Assembly: GCA_023807065.1 (NCBI GenBank)
Contig: JAJJLU010003463.1
Location: 1-64,000 of the forward strand
Length of the DNA stretch: 64,000 bases
Direction: 5' to 3'
DNA from: Isotricha intestinalis
Lineage: Eukaryota; Ciliophora; Litostomatea; Vestibuliferida; Isotrichidae
A program made the translations under genes and the position numbers. How positions within the stretch are numbered: the stretch's first letter is position 1; every line of letters starts with the position of its first letter. Shown one piece after another: positions 1 through 9,888 of the stretch. The notes under the pieces were generated by a model, which saw nothing but the letters and a program-made list of their open reading frames with translations, was not told where the DNA came from and did not search any database.

Positions 1-1211
1 TGATATTAATTCTTTAATTGAATTAAAAGAAGAATTAAGTTTCTATAATTCAAATAGGAATTCTTCAGGTGTTATTTGTGAAAAAAAAGAAGAAAAAGGA
101 TATAAATTAATTCCAAATAATATAAATGAACATATAAATAATAGAAAATTAACTTGTATAAATAATGAATGTTTGTTTACTCATAAAAATATAAATGAAA
201 ATAAATTAAATAACAATAATAAAGAGCAAATAAAAAAACATATTCCTCAAAAATCAATTTCTTCAAATTTGCAATTTAATCAAAATGATGTAACTTCTTT
301 ATCAAATATTCAAGATATATCAAATTTTTATTTATATACAGAAAATTGTTTTGAAATGATGTATGATTTAGAAAAAGTAAATAAAATAAATAAATGTACT
401 CCTTTATCATTTCCATTTGATGAAATAATAAAAGAAAAAAAGAAAAAATTAGCAATTTTTGATTTAGATGAAACAATTAGTTCATTGTCAAGTAAAAAAT
501 ATAGAAGAATGTCAATATCAAATAAATATAAATTTACCTTCAAAAAAAAAAAAAGGAAAAATAGGAGTTAATATAAGACCAAATTGGAAAAGAGCATTAA
601 ATAAAATTAAAGATAAATATATTATTGTAATATTCACTGCAAGTCATCAAACTTATGCTGATGCAATCTTAGATTTTTTAGATCCTAATAAATTATATTT
701 TCCTTATAGATTATATAGAAATAATTGTACTTCTATTAAATTACAAGGAAAAGATATTTATATTAAAGATTTATCTTTATTTAAAAATATTAGTTTAAAA
801 GATATTATTGTCATTGATAATTCTGTCATTTCTTTTTTCTTCCAATTAAATAATGGAATTCCTATTTTACCTTATTATAATTCTATTAATGATAATGAAT
901 TAATTTGTCTTTCTTATTATTTATCTTCTATTTATTATTATGATGATTTAAGAGAAGCAAATAAAATAAATTTTCAATTACAATCTTTTAAAGATAATGT
1001 ATTTGAAAAAATTAAATTAGAAGAAATCGAAAGTGGAGATGAAAATGAAAATGCTCAAATAAGTAATATTGATAGTAGTAAATTTAGTAATAAAACTATG
1101 ATTAAAATAAAGGTAATTTCCGATGATATTAAAGAATCTATTAATAGTTTTAGAAAAAAAATTTTTGAAAGTAATAATAATATTCATAATCTTATAATTG
1201 ATTTTAATTAA
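1..1211 (+). pseudogene. FCP1/SCP-like (NIF family) phosphatase, 5' truncated by window edge, frame broken in poly-A
   Basis: Frame 2 is open from the left edge, so the first ATG lies outside the window and the TTG at 173 is not a start. The catalytic motif DLDET is at 461-475. After an A-run at about 542-554 the reading frame moves by one base. The remaining NIF-domain blocks follow in the new frame: RPNW, FTASHQTYADAILDFLD, YIKDLS, IVIDNS and NGIPI, ending at TAA 1209-1211. These are the hallmarks of FCP1/small CTD phosphatases (aspartate-based haloacid-dehalogenase-fold Ser/Thr phosphatases). Removing one A restores a continuous domain, and no GT...AG intron spans the break. I therefore read this as a real gene with a one-base homopolymer indel, either an assembly error or a recent mutation. 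The N-terminal part is Asn/Lys-rich and unrecognisable. The substrate cannot be told from the sequence. Confidence 0.8.
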
Positions 1212-2123
1212 ATAATAGTAATGTATAATACATAATAATATAAATGTTATAAAAATCAAATCAAAATAGGTTATTATTGTAGTTATAAATGTGTGTAATT
1301 TAAATATGTGTTAAATTTGATTTAGTATACAAAGTTTTAAAATTATATATAAATAAAAAATAAAATAATTTTTTCTTTTTTGTGTTTCAACAGTTTCATA
1401 TATGATATAACAATTTATAAAAATAAAAATTGACTTTTATAAATTTGCTAAATATTTTCTTTTAAACTTAAATTATTATCATTATATAAACTTTTAATAG
1501 TATTTTACTTTTTCTTTTTCTTTATTTTTATTTTCATTTTCATGTTTCATTCCATTAAGGAAATTTTCTATTAATTTATTCATATACTTTTATTACACAT
1601 ATTTAAAATTTTAATATTATCTTCATCTTTATTTTGAAAATAATTTCACTTTAATCATCAAAATTAATTCAATTACTATAATAAAATTATGAATATGAAA
1701 AAATTTTTTCAAAATCATATCTCCATTCAAGAAACAAATATTTGTAATTTTACTATCATTAATTATCAAAATCAGAATTTTCTTCATTATCAAAAATAGA
1801 ATTGTATATTGGTAATTCATAATTTTCATAATTTTTTCCAAATTTATAACCATTAACATTCTTTTTAAAATTAATTAATTGATGATTTTTCACAATTTTT
1901 AAATGTTTAATATTATTGTATATTTTAAAAGAAAAAAACCAAATATGATTTTTTAATAAAAAAAGTATTATATAAATATTTATCATTTATAAATCAAAAA
2001 ATTTTCAGATAATTTAAATTATTGTTTTATATATATATCCAAAAATTAATTATTACATATACTCGAAAATTTCTCATAAAAAATTTTGAAACAAATTAAA
2101 CATTTTTCATTCTTTGAGAAGAA
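1212..2123. other. Gene-poor stretch with a possible decayed minus-strand coding remnant
   Basis: No intact gene is seen. On the minus strand, between about 1990 and 1500, two overlapping short frames read like parts of one protein. One ends with NSIFDNEENSDFDN and the next, shifted by one base, begins NDSKITNICFLNGDM. A further short frame starts with ATG at 1583. The pieces are separated by shifts and stops. I recognise no family. The rest is low-complexity A+T DNA. Confidence 0.35.
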
Positions 2124-2205
2124 GGACTAATATTATTTTTAATTCCTACATTAGTAATAATATTGGACTAATATTATTTTTAATTCCTACATTAGTAATA
2201 ATATT
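2124..2205. repeat. 41-nt perfect tandem duplication, two copies
   Basis: Copies lie at 2124-2164 and 2165-2205, each beginning GGACTAATATTATTTT and ending AATAATATT. The unit overlaps the 3' end of the minus-strand NT-C2 gene. Because 41 is not a multiple of three, the second copy changes the last residues and the stop codon of that protein. Confidence 0.95.
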
Positions 2206-3852
2206 AGAACTACTACAATTAATATAATTCATTCCATTTCTTTCAATTTTATTAGGAATTAAATTAATATTATTTTTATCAGAAGGATATTTCTTAGGTT
2301 TACTTAAATTAAAAGTATTAGCATTAGATTTACTTAAAGAATTAAGAGAAGGTCTTTTTTTAGTATGTCTTAAGGTTTTTCTTCCACCTTTTTGACTTTG
2401 AATAATATTAATTTTGGAATTAGAAGTTTTAATTCTAATAACTTTAATATTATCTAAATCCGTTAATTCTTTTTTAGACGTTTTAGACTTTATTTCATAA
2501 ACTGAATATATATTATTTATATCTAATGAATTTTTTGAATGAGATTTAATTTGATTTTTACTTCTTGTTCTATTTTCATATATATTATTTGATGAAGGTG
2601 AATGATGTTTATTTATTATACTTTCATTACTATATATTGAAGTAAAATTTGTTGAATTTAAATGCTTTGATGTTAAATATTCTTTTTTTAATTTTTTAGA
2701 ATTTTTTGTTATTAATTCATTGTTTATATCTGTGTTTATTGATATATTTGTATTTTTTGTTTTTTGTTTTTTTACTTTCTTTTCATATTTTATATTATTT
2801 TTTTTGGGAATTGAAATTTCATTTGTATTTAATATTAATATTGAATTTATATTATTAAATATTTCTTTATTATAATCTATTAATTCTTTTTCAATATTAA
2901 ATCTATTTAATTTCTTTTCAAAATTTAAAATTTTTTCATTATGATTAATAATTTTTGTTTCATAATTTCTTTTTGATTTTTCTAATATTCTCATATTATA
3001 TTTTAATTTATCGTTTTCTTTACTTAATATATTACTTTTTTTAATAATAGATAAATCTTCTTTTTTTAATTCTTCAATTTTATTATCATGATTTTTTTGA
3101 TCTTCTAAAATTTTATCAGCTCTTTGAGAAATAATATTATTAATTTTCTGAATAGAAATATCATTATCTTCAATTTCTCCTCTTTCACTTTCATCATCAG
3201 AATAAGTGATTGTAACATTATCACTTTCATTTTCTAAAATACTAATTAATTGATTATTTTGAAGTTTATTTTTCCTTATATTATTTTCATCTAAATATAT
3301 CATAGATTTATTTGAAGATTGAATTGAATTTGTATTAATTGTTGTTATATTTAAAAAAGAAGAATCATTTATATTTTTTTGATTAATAAAATCAAATGAA
3401 ATTTCTCCTCTATAAGTTCTGTTTAAATGATTCATTGAATTATTTTGATAAAGACAAATATCTACTTCAATTGATAATAAAATTTTTAAAATAATTTCTT
3501 CATTATTATCTTTCATATAAAACCATTGCTTTTGTCTGTTTTTATTATTATTTATATTTATAGGAATATTTAATGTAGAAAATGTTTTTTTTATTACGAA
3601 AAGACTTCTTTTAAAAGCAGTTAAAGTAATAATATGATTTTGTTTTCTTGAAAAAGTGAATAGGTTAAAATTATAACTTTTATTTATAAATTTTTTATTT
3701 TGAATTTCTATTAGTTCTGTTTCGTATTCTTTTGAATCATTATATTTTATTGATATATTGTATGGAATATAATCTGAAATATTTCTACATAATTGAATTT
3801 GATATATTGTTATTTTAATATTATTTTTGCTATTTTTTTCTATAGAAGACAT
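2146..3852 (-). CDS. NT-C2-like domain plus coiled-coil protein
   Basis: The ATG at 3852 opens a 568-residue protein. Residues 1 to about 140 look like an NT-C2 (N-terminal C2-like) beta-sandwich: IKITIYQIQLCRNI, a strand-rich middle with FTFSRKQNHIITL, and a final IILKILLSIEVDIC strand. NT-C2 domains occur at the start of coiled-coil proteins such as EEIG/EHBP relatives, where they bind membranes or partners. A heptad-rich coiled coil covers about 235-330. The rest is a basic, Ser/Asn-rich tail. The C-terminal SPILLLM is produced by the 41-nt duplication. A single copy would continue in the other frame as SPSSQRMKNV and then stop. The C2 assignment is by fold-like pattern only and the role is unknown. 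Confidence 0.6.
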   Translation of the reverse strand: MSSIEKNSKNNIKITIYQIQLCRNISDYIPYNISIKYNDSKEYETELIEIQNKKFINKSYNFNLFTFSRKQNHIITLTAFKRSLFVIKKTFSTLNIPININNNKNRQKQWFYMKDNNEEIILKILLSIEVDICLYQNNSMNHLNRTYRGEISFDFINQKNINDSSFLNITTINTNSIQSSNKSMIYLDENNIRKNKLQNNQLISILENESDNVTITYSDDESERGEIEDNDISIQKINNIISQRADKILEDQKNHDNKIEELKKEDLSIIKKSNILSKENDKLKYNMRILEKSKRNYETKIINHNEKILNFEKKLNRFNIEKELIDYNKEIFNNINSILILNTNEISIPKKNNIKYEKKVKKQKTKNTNISINTDINNELITKNSKKLKKEYLTSKHLNSTNFTSIYSNESIINKHHSPSSNNIYENRTRSKNQIKSHSKNSLDINNIYSVYEIKSKTSKKELTDLDNIKVIRIKTSNSKINIIQSQKGGRKTLRHTKKRPSLNSLSKSNANTFNLSKPKKYPSDKNNINLIPNKIERNGMNYINCSSSNIITNVGIKNNISPILLLM

Positions 3853-3973
3853 TTAAGTTTTATTTTTTTGAGTTTTTTTTTTCTTAAAAATGAATTAAGA
3901 ATTAAATAATCTTAAAAAAATTATAATTTTTTTATAATAATTTTAATCTTTTTTAAATTGTTTTTTTTTTATT

Positions 3974-4912
3974 TTAACTAGATAAAGCTTTATTAAATTC
4001 TTCCTCGAAAAAATTTAATTTTTGGAAATAACCATTTTCAGGATTATTCTTTTTTAAATATTCTTCTGTATTTTTAATTTCATCATCATAACCTAAATTT
4101 CTATTACAAGTAATTAAATTAACAAGAATAGAAGTATAATCATTTGAAGCATCACCATTTTTTTCACACATTTCTTTTCCAAGAATTAATATTTTTTTAG
4201 CTTCATCAAAACTTCCTTTACTCATTAAAGCAATACCAATTAAATTAAAAATTTTTGGAGAAATTTTGGTATTTTTACTGATTTCTTGTAATTTATTAAT
4301 TGCATTTTCATAATCATTTTTAATATATAAATTATATAATAAAGTACATAATTGGCTTATTATTGATTCACTATCTTTTAAATTCATTGAATTTATTATT
4401 TTTTCCATTTCTTTTTCTTTATTCATAATAAACATTAAATGAAATTTTAATGATAATATTTCTATATCACCTTCAAATTTTTCAATTAATGATAAAAATT
4501 CTTTATATTGCTTTCTATCTAAACACATTAAAGCTATTACATATATTGCTGGAAAAATTTTTGGATCATATCTTTTTATTTCTTTTAATTCATTGTAAAA
4601 ATTTTCAAATTTTTTTTCATCAAATTTATCTTTATAAACATAAATAGCAAAAAATAAAAATAAATTAAAATATATTTTTATTTGCTTTTCTGTTTTTGTT
4701 TTCAATTCCCCTAATAAAGTATTTATTTCTTCATCTTTTTGACTTTCTAATAAAGAAATAAAAGTATAAAAATTTTTTTTTATTATTTGACTCATATCAT
4801 CTTCATTAATATCCATTGTTGAAAGTTCTTCTAAACATTTCGCATAATCTCCAATATAAAGATAATTTTTAATTGATTGAAAAATATCAAAAGCCCCTTG
4901 TTCCATTTTCAA
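3974..4912 (-). CDS. COPE: Coatomer subunit epsilon (epsilon-COP)
   Basis: 312 residues, close to the usual length of about 300. The N-terminus FDIFQSIKNYLYIGDYAKC matches the family pattern in which a short helix pair leads into a TPR superhelix (IGDYAKCLEEL). Further TPR-like helices follow, including YNLYIKNDYENAINKLQEI and LIGIALMSKGSFDEAKKIL. The C-terminal NLGYDDEIKNTEEYL is also typical. Epsilon-COP belongs to the B-subcomplex of the COPI coat with alpha- and beta'-COP and acts in Golgi-to-ER and intra-Golgi vesicle traffic. Two in-frame ATGs lie at the start (MKMEQ), and either could be used. No intron is needed. Confidence 0.88.
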   Translation of the reverse strand: MKMEQGAFDIFQSIKNYLYIGDYAKCLEELSTMDINEDDMSQIIKKNFYTFISLLESQKDEEINTLLGELKTKTEKQIKIYFNLFLFFAIYVYKDKFDEKKFENFYNELKEIKRYDPKIFPAIYVIALMCLDRKQYKEFLSLIEKFEGDIEILSLKFHLMFIMNKEKEMEKIINSMNLKDSESIISQLCTLLYNLYIKNDYENAINKLQEISKNTKISPKIFNLIGIALMSKGSFDEAKKILILGKEMCEKNGDASNDYTSILVNLITCNRNLGYDDEIKNTEEYLKKNNPENGYFQKLNFFEEEFNKALSS

Positions 4913-5176
4913 ATAAAAATAAATTAAAAATATTTATTTTTAAATCATTCATCTTATCAAAATGATTAAAAAAATATATCATATTATTATCTTCCAAACA
5001 TTATTTATTGAAAATTAGGTAAATAAATAAAATATAAAATTGATGATCATAGAAAAACAAATATCTTAAATAAAAAAATAAATAATACAAATCCAAACAA
5101 AAAAAATTAAAATTAAAAAAAATCTTAATATAATTCATTTTTTTAAATAAATATTATTTAAAAACTTCAATAAACC

Positions 5177-6505
5177 TTATTCCACTTTTTTCTTTCCATA
5201 TAAGAACAAAAAGGAAAATAAAATCCATGAAAAGACCATAACAAATACAGAAGTATAATAAGGATAAGCACAAGTAAGAAATCTAGGGAATTCATTATGA
5301 TTAAAAGGTCTTAAAGGGACTTTAGTTTCAGAAATAATATAAGAATACCCAATTCTATGATAATCAATAATAAATTTAAAAACACCAAATTTTTCAGGAG
5401 CTCTGAATTTAACGTAATAAGTGGGTTTATTTTTATCTAATTGTTTTAATTGATTAATATAATAAGGATTCATCATAACATATTCTAATTGTAAATCATT
5501 TGTTATATAAGGTTTCCAATTATTATTTATATAATCATATTCATATATATCAATAAAATATTCTAATTCATCTTTTATTCTATATGTTGATAAAGTTACT
5601 TTATCATCTTTTCTATTATGTCTTATATTATCAAATTTTAAAACTCCTGTTCTTTGGAAATTCCAATTTAAAATATCTTGACAAAATTCATAATTAGGAG
5701 AGTTTTCAATATTATTGTTATTATTGAAATTAGATAAATAATAAAATTTATCAGAACATAAATTTAAACTTCCTGAAATAACAATTCTTTGATTATTTCT
5801 AGTTTGATAACCACTAACTAATTTAATTCTTTCACCATTAGAATAAACTTCTCCAGTTTTAACATTAATTGAATAAGAATTATCATTAGCTTTTAAAATA
5901 GGGAAAATATATTTATTTTGAGGATCTAAATCCATTCCAATTCCTTCAAATAAAATTTGTCCTTTAGGTTTTTTAGTAATAACATTAACATTAATAGTAT
6001 TATTAGTAATAACAATTTCATCATTATTTAAATTGATTAAATCTTCATTTAATTCATTTTTAAAAGTATGTAAATATAAAGAATCTTTAACTTGAGAATC
6101 ATAATCATCAAAATCAACTCCAAATTCATTTACTAAATTTCTTATAAAAGTACCTGAATCTTTATTACCAAATATTAACATATCATGTCCTTCATCAATA
6201 AATTTTAATAAATTTTGAATAGAAATTTCATTTCTTGAAATTTTTGAAATTGAAGGAGAAAAATAAATAATATTTGTATAAATATATTCTCCAAAATCTG
6301 TTAATTTTATACTTGGATCATCTATCATTCTAAAATCTAATTCAAAATTCATTTTTTTTATTTGTGACCAAAATAATGAATGTGTATCTATGTTATGCCA
6401 ATCATCTAATAATACCAATGTCTTTTTTAAGGAATTTATTTCTCTTTCTTTTGAAAATAATATTATTTGTATTATAAGGAATAAAGATATTAAAGATTTT
6501 GACAT
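5177..6505 (-). CDS. DDOST: Oligosaccharyltransferase 48-kDa subunit (OST48/WBP1)
   Basis: 442 residues, full family length. An N-terminal hydrophobic signal peptide (LISLFLIIQIILF) is followed by the family signature TLVLLDDWHNIDTHSLFW, FELDFRMIDDPSIKLTDFGE and IIYFSPSI. The lumenal region ends in YHRIGYSYIISETKVPLRPFNHNEFPRF-type sequence. A single C-terminal membrane helix (SVFVMVFSWILFSFLFLYG) leads to a short KKK-containing cytosolic tail, as expected for ER retention. OST48 is a non-catalytic subunit of the ER oligosaccharyltransferase that attaches N-glycans to nascent proteins. No intron is seen. Confidence 0.93.
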   Translation of the reverse strand: MSKSLISLFLIIQIILFSKEREINSLKKTLVLLDDWHNIDTHSLFWSQIKKMNFELDFRMIDDPSIKLTDFGEYIYTNIIYFSPSISKISRNEISIQNLLKFIDEGHDMLIFGNKDSGTFIRNLVNEFGVDFDDYDSQVKDSLYLHTFKNELNEDLINLNNDEIVITNNTINVNVITKKPKGQILFEGIGMDLDPQNKYIFPILKANDNSYSINVKTGEVYSNGERIKLVSGYQTRNNQRIVISGSLNLCSDKFYYLSNFNNNNNIENSPNYEFCQDILNWNFQRTGVLKFDNIRHNRKDDKVTLSTYRIKDELEYFIDIYEYDYINNNWKPYITNDLQLEYVMMNPYYINQLKQLDKNKPTYYVKFRAPEKFGVFKFIIDYHRIGYSYIISETKVPLRPFNHNEFPRFLTCAYPYYTSVFVMVFSWILFSFLFLYGKKKVE

Positions 6506-6625
6506 TTTTTGATAATATATATTTTTTATTTTTTTTTTTAATTTTTAATTGATTTGAATTTTTTTTGTTGTAATGTTTTTAATATTTTATCCCTTTTTTT
6601 ATATTATTTATATTTTTTATATTAA

Positions 6626-7177
6626 TTAATTTTTATTTCTTTTTGTTCTTTTTTTTTTGTATCTTTTAGGAATATATTCTTCAGAAATTGAATTATTTTC
6701 TTCTTCTGTTTCATATTCTTCTTCTTCTATTTTTATTATTTTTCCTTTTTTTTTATTTTTTATTATTTTTTTCTCTTTTATATTTTTTGGATTTACAGTT
6801 TTAATACAATAAGAATAATTATTTTTTTTTGTTTTTTTTTTTAAAATAAATTTTTTATCAGAACCTTCATCACTGGATAAAATAATTGGATTTTGTTCTT
6901 TTTTTTTTTTATTTTTAACAATAAATAAATTTTTTTTTTTATTTTCCTTTAAATGATTATTTGTAAAAAAATTAAATGATTGACCCTCATTATTTAATTT
7001 AGAAAATTTAATAACATCTTCAAGAGAAACTCTTTTCACTTTTTGAACAACTCTATCATATTTTACTTGATAAGGTTCATCATCATCATCAATTATTTTT
7101 TTTTCTGTTTTTTTTTCTTCAATTTCAAAAAAATTATTATTATTATTAACTTTATTTTCTAATTTATCATTGCTCAT
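6626..7177 (-). CDS. Hypothetical Lys/Glu-rich protein, 183 aa
   Basis: The ATG at 7177 opens an uninterrupted, strongly charged frame. The only part that is not low-complexity is residues 35-70 (DEPYQVKYDRVVQKVKRVSL), which could be a short binding motif. The rest is Lys-rich with acidic patches (EEEEYETEEE) near the C-terminus, suggesting a disordered nuclear or nucleolar protein. I do not recognise a family. The A-rich sense strand and 5' poly-pyrimidine flank resemble those of its neighbours, which supports a real gene. Confidence 0.55.
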   Translation of the reverse strand: MSNDKLENKVNNNNNFFEIEEKKTEKKIIDDDDEPYQVKYDRVVQKVKRVSLEDVIKFSKLNNEGQSFNFFTNNHLKENKKKNLFIVKNKKKKEQNPIILSSDEGSDKKFILKKKTKKNNYSYCIKTVNPKNIKEKKIIKNKKKGKIIKIEEEEYETEEENNSISEEYIPKRYKKKRTKRNKN

Positions 7178-7310
7178 TTTTTCTTTTTTTTGTTTGAAAT
7201 TATAATTTTCATAAAATAATAAAAAATCCGAAAAAAAAATTTTAATTAAAGAATAAATAAAAGTTTCTAAATATATAAATATAAAAATTCATTATATAAC
7301 ATATAAACAT

Positions 7311-8372
7311 TTAATAAAGATAACAACATTGACAATTTTTATTTTCTTCTCCAACAATTAAAAAATCATCTTTTTCAAAATTAACAATTTCTTGTAAATT
7401 TAAATTTCCACATTTAAATTGAATTAATTTTACTTGATCACCTCCTCCACCAAACATAATTTTTTTAATAGAATTTCTTTCATTTAAAGGTAAATAAAAT
7501 TTAGCAAAAACTTCATTTTCTTTTTTTGAATTATTTAATTTAATTTTCCCTTTAATAATTTCACTTCCAAAATCATACAATTTACAATTGAAATTAATAG
7601 TATCTTCTCCATAATAAATACAATAATTATTTTTATTATCAACATTATAATCAATTAATTGTCTTTTCATAAAAACTTGATAATTCTTATTATATTTTTT
7701 ATCAATATTACCATTATAACTTCTTGAACTTTGAGCAATACTACTAAAATTACTTTGATTATTATCAATAAAAGTTCCAAAAGAAATAAAAGCTTTATTA
7801 CTATTTTTTAATTTTGATATTTCTATTATTGTACTATTTTTATTATAAATTAAACTATCATTTGGATTTAATCTTGTAAATAACCAAAAAGAACCTTCTC
7901 CTTTAATTTGTAAATTGAATTCTATTTCAATTCCAAATTTAAAATAATCAATATTAAATATAGATTTAATCATTATATTCTTCATTTCTATTCCTGATGT
8001 TACTATTGATTCTTTTGAATAATTTTCAAATATTTCAAAAGAATCCCATTTATTTGTTGATATTAAATGAGGTAATTTTTGATTATTTGGAAAATATTCT
8101 ATATAAAAATATACATATTCCCATAAATTTGTTTTAAATATTGAATATTTTATTATATTTATTTCATTCAATGAATTATCTATATTTGAACTTGTGTTAT
8201 TTTTGATTTTTTGTTGTTTTAATATATTTATTCTATTTAATCTTGATTTATATGCTTTTTCTACATCTATATTTTCTTTTTCACTTTTTAATGATCTATC
8301 ACTTATACTTGATGTTGGTTTATTATGTTCTAATATTTTATTTTCTTCTTCTATTATACTTGAATTACTCAT
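7311..8372 (-). CDS. CCYLx-tailed family protein A (unknown beta-rich domain)
   Basis: 353 residues, unrecognised family, but clearly related to the gene at 22488-23474. Shared blocks are a WEY strand, TNKWDSFEIF versus TNEKWSEADI, a GSFWLFTRL versus SNFWIFLHC core, NSNKAFISFG versus KSQKAFISLG, VFMKRQLIDYN versus VFTKQQLVSFN, and a final IMFGGGGDQVKLIQF versus ILFAGSGSQCSIKSF. The alternating pattern suggests one beta-sandwich domain over about residues 75-340. The protein ends NCQCCYLY. The paralogue ends NDCCYLI. A conserved paired Cys four to five residues from the end suggests lipidation (prenylation or palmitoylation) and membrane attachment, which is inference. The N-terminal 70 residues are disordered and charged. 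Confidence 0.7.
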   Translation of the reverse strand: MSNSSIIEEENKILEHNKPTSSISDRSLKSEKENIDVEKAYKSRLNRINILKQQKIKNNTSSNIDNSLNEINIIKYSIFKTNLWEYVYFYIEYFPNNQKLPHLISTNKWDSFEIFENYSKESIVTSGIEMKNIMIKSIFNIDYFKFGIEIEFNLQIKGEGSFWLFTRLNPNDSLIYNKNSTIIEISKLKNSNKAFISFGTFIDNNQSNFSSIAQSSRSYNGNIDKKYNKNYQVFMKRQLIDYNVDNKNNYCIYYGEDTINFNCKLYDFGSEIIKGKIKLNNSKKENEVFAKFYLPLNERNSIKKIMFGGGGDQVKLIQFKCGNLNLQEIVNFEKDDFLIVGEENKNCQCCYLY

Positions 8373-8522
8373 TTAAATTTTTTTTTTGATTCAAAATATT
8401 TTTTAAATAAATTTGAAAAAATAATTTTTTATATACATTTTATTTTTTAATATCTTAATTCATTTTTAGAAAAAATTTATAAAAGTATAATTAATATAAT
8501 AAGAAAAAACATAATAATATTA

Positions 8523-9542
8523 TTATTGTTCCGTTTTATATTTAACTTTTAAAGCTTTGAGTTCTTTTTTTATTTGTTTTTTCTTTTTTAATTTTTCATG
8601 ATTAGGTTCTGGATCTTTAGCAATTTCATCTTTTATTTTAACATATTCTTCTTTTAATTTTTTATATTGATCTAAAATATTCTGTTTTTCTTCAGTAATT
8701 TGAGGTATATTATCAATTTTAATTAAAGTAGAATTATTATTATTTAAATTATTATTTAAATTATTATCATAATTAGAATCTAATTCATCAAGAGGAATAG
8801 TTAATAAATGACTATTATTATTAACGTTATTTTTCTTATTTTTCTTATTAGTATTTTTAATACTACTTCTCCCACTTTTAACACTTTTAACATTTTGATT
8901 TGTAATAACAGTATTAGTATCTTCATTTTCTTCATTATTATTTTTATTTAATTGATTCTCATAATTAGCAGCACCGTTATCAATAATATTTTTAAGTTTT
9001 TTTGCAACTTCTAAAATTTCATCTTTATTATATTTATTTTTTCTTTTAAATCTCCTAGCTCTAATATTTCTTGTACATTTAGCTAAACCATGTTTTAGTT
9101 TATATTTATGGTCAGGATCTTTTTTCCATAAAATTTGATTAAAATGAGGATCTTTTGTATCAGTCATTGGATTAAAATTAATTAAATCATTTTCACATTT
9201 TAATTTATCATTATGAACATAAAACATTTGTGATATATCACTTCCTTTATAATATGTTTTATAATCAATTGTTTTTTCTGCTTCTATTATACAAGGAAAA
9301 TCTAATATTGTTATTGGATGTAATTCATTATTAAAATTAAATATCATTTTCCTACTATCTTCAATTTTCATAGATTCACTTGGATTTTCTATTATTTCTA
9401 TACTTATTCCTTCATTTGCATTTGTTGTTTGACTTTGAATATATTTATGAAGCTTTTCTCCTATTTCTTCTGGCACGTTTAATATCATGTTTGAATCTAA
9501 GTCATCTACTTTGATTATTTTATCTAAATTTATATTATCCAT
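8523..9542 (-). CDS. TAF7: TFIID subunit TAF7 (TAFII55 family)
   Basis: 339 residues. The N-terminal half carries the TAFII55 domain signatures in order: NMILNVPEEIGEKLHKYI, RKMIFNFNNELHPITILDFP, CIIEAEKTIDYKTYYKGSDI (DFPCIIE...KT.D..TYYK.gDISQM), and the closing LAKCTRNIRARRFKRK, which corresponds to the family's M.NIR.RRFRK. TAF7 is a core TFIID subunit that contacts TAF1 in polymerase II initiation. The C-terminal half is Asn/Lys-rich and disordered, with a terminal coiled coil (about 285-335), as in other TAF7 proteins. No intron is needed. Confidence 0.93.
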   Translation of the reverse strand: MDNINLDKIIKVDDLDSNMILNVPEEIGEKLHKYIQSQTTNANEGISIEIIENPSESMKIEDSRKMIFNFNNELHPITILDFPCIIEAEKTIDYKTYYKGSDISQMFYVHNDKLKCENDLINFNPMTDTKDPHFNQILWKKDPDHKYKLKHGLAKCTRNIRARRFKRKNKYNKDEILEVAKKLKNIIDNGAANYENQLNKNNNEENEDTNTVITNQNVKSVKSGRSSIKNTNKKNKKNNVNNNSHLLTIPLDELDSNYDNNLNNNLNNNNSTLIKIDNIPQITEEKQNILDQYKKLKEEYVKIKDEIAKDPEPNHEKLKKKKQIKKELKALKVKYKTEQ

Positions 9543-9888
9543 TTGATATTTATATTATTTTATCAAGAGGTTATATATCAATCTGATTATTTTATTTTAT
9601 TATTTTTTTAATTTTCTTTTTTTTATTTTATCACTTTTTTATTTTTTTTATCATTTTTTTTATTTTTAATTTATTTTTTTTAATTATTTATTCTTAATCT
9701 GTTTTATGTTATTTTTTTATTTTTTATAATTAGTTCTTTTTTTTAACGGAAAAAATAATTTGAACCCTTTTATTTTTTATCTTGAACATTTAATAAATAA
9801 ATAAAAAGAAAACATCTAAACAACTAAACAACTAAACAAAAAAAAAAGAAAAATAAAAAAAATTATAAAAAATATATAAAAAAATTAA
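9543..9888. other. Intergenic, low-complexity
   Basis: T-rich tracts pass into A-rich tracts between two minus-strand genes. A short direct repeat, CAACTAAACAACTAAACAA, sits near 9820-9838. I see no gene, RNA or other structure. Confidence 0.6.

Noticed and set aside
173..175. TTG as the start of the phosphatase
   Set aside because: The same frame is open to the left window edge, so the gene begins outside.
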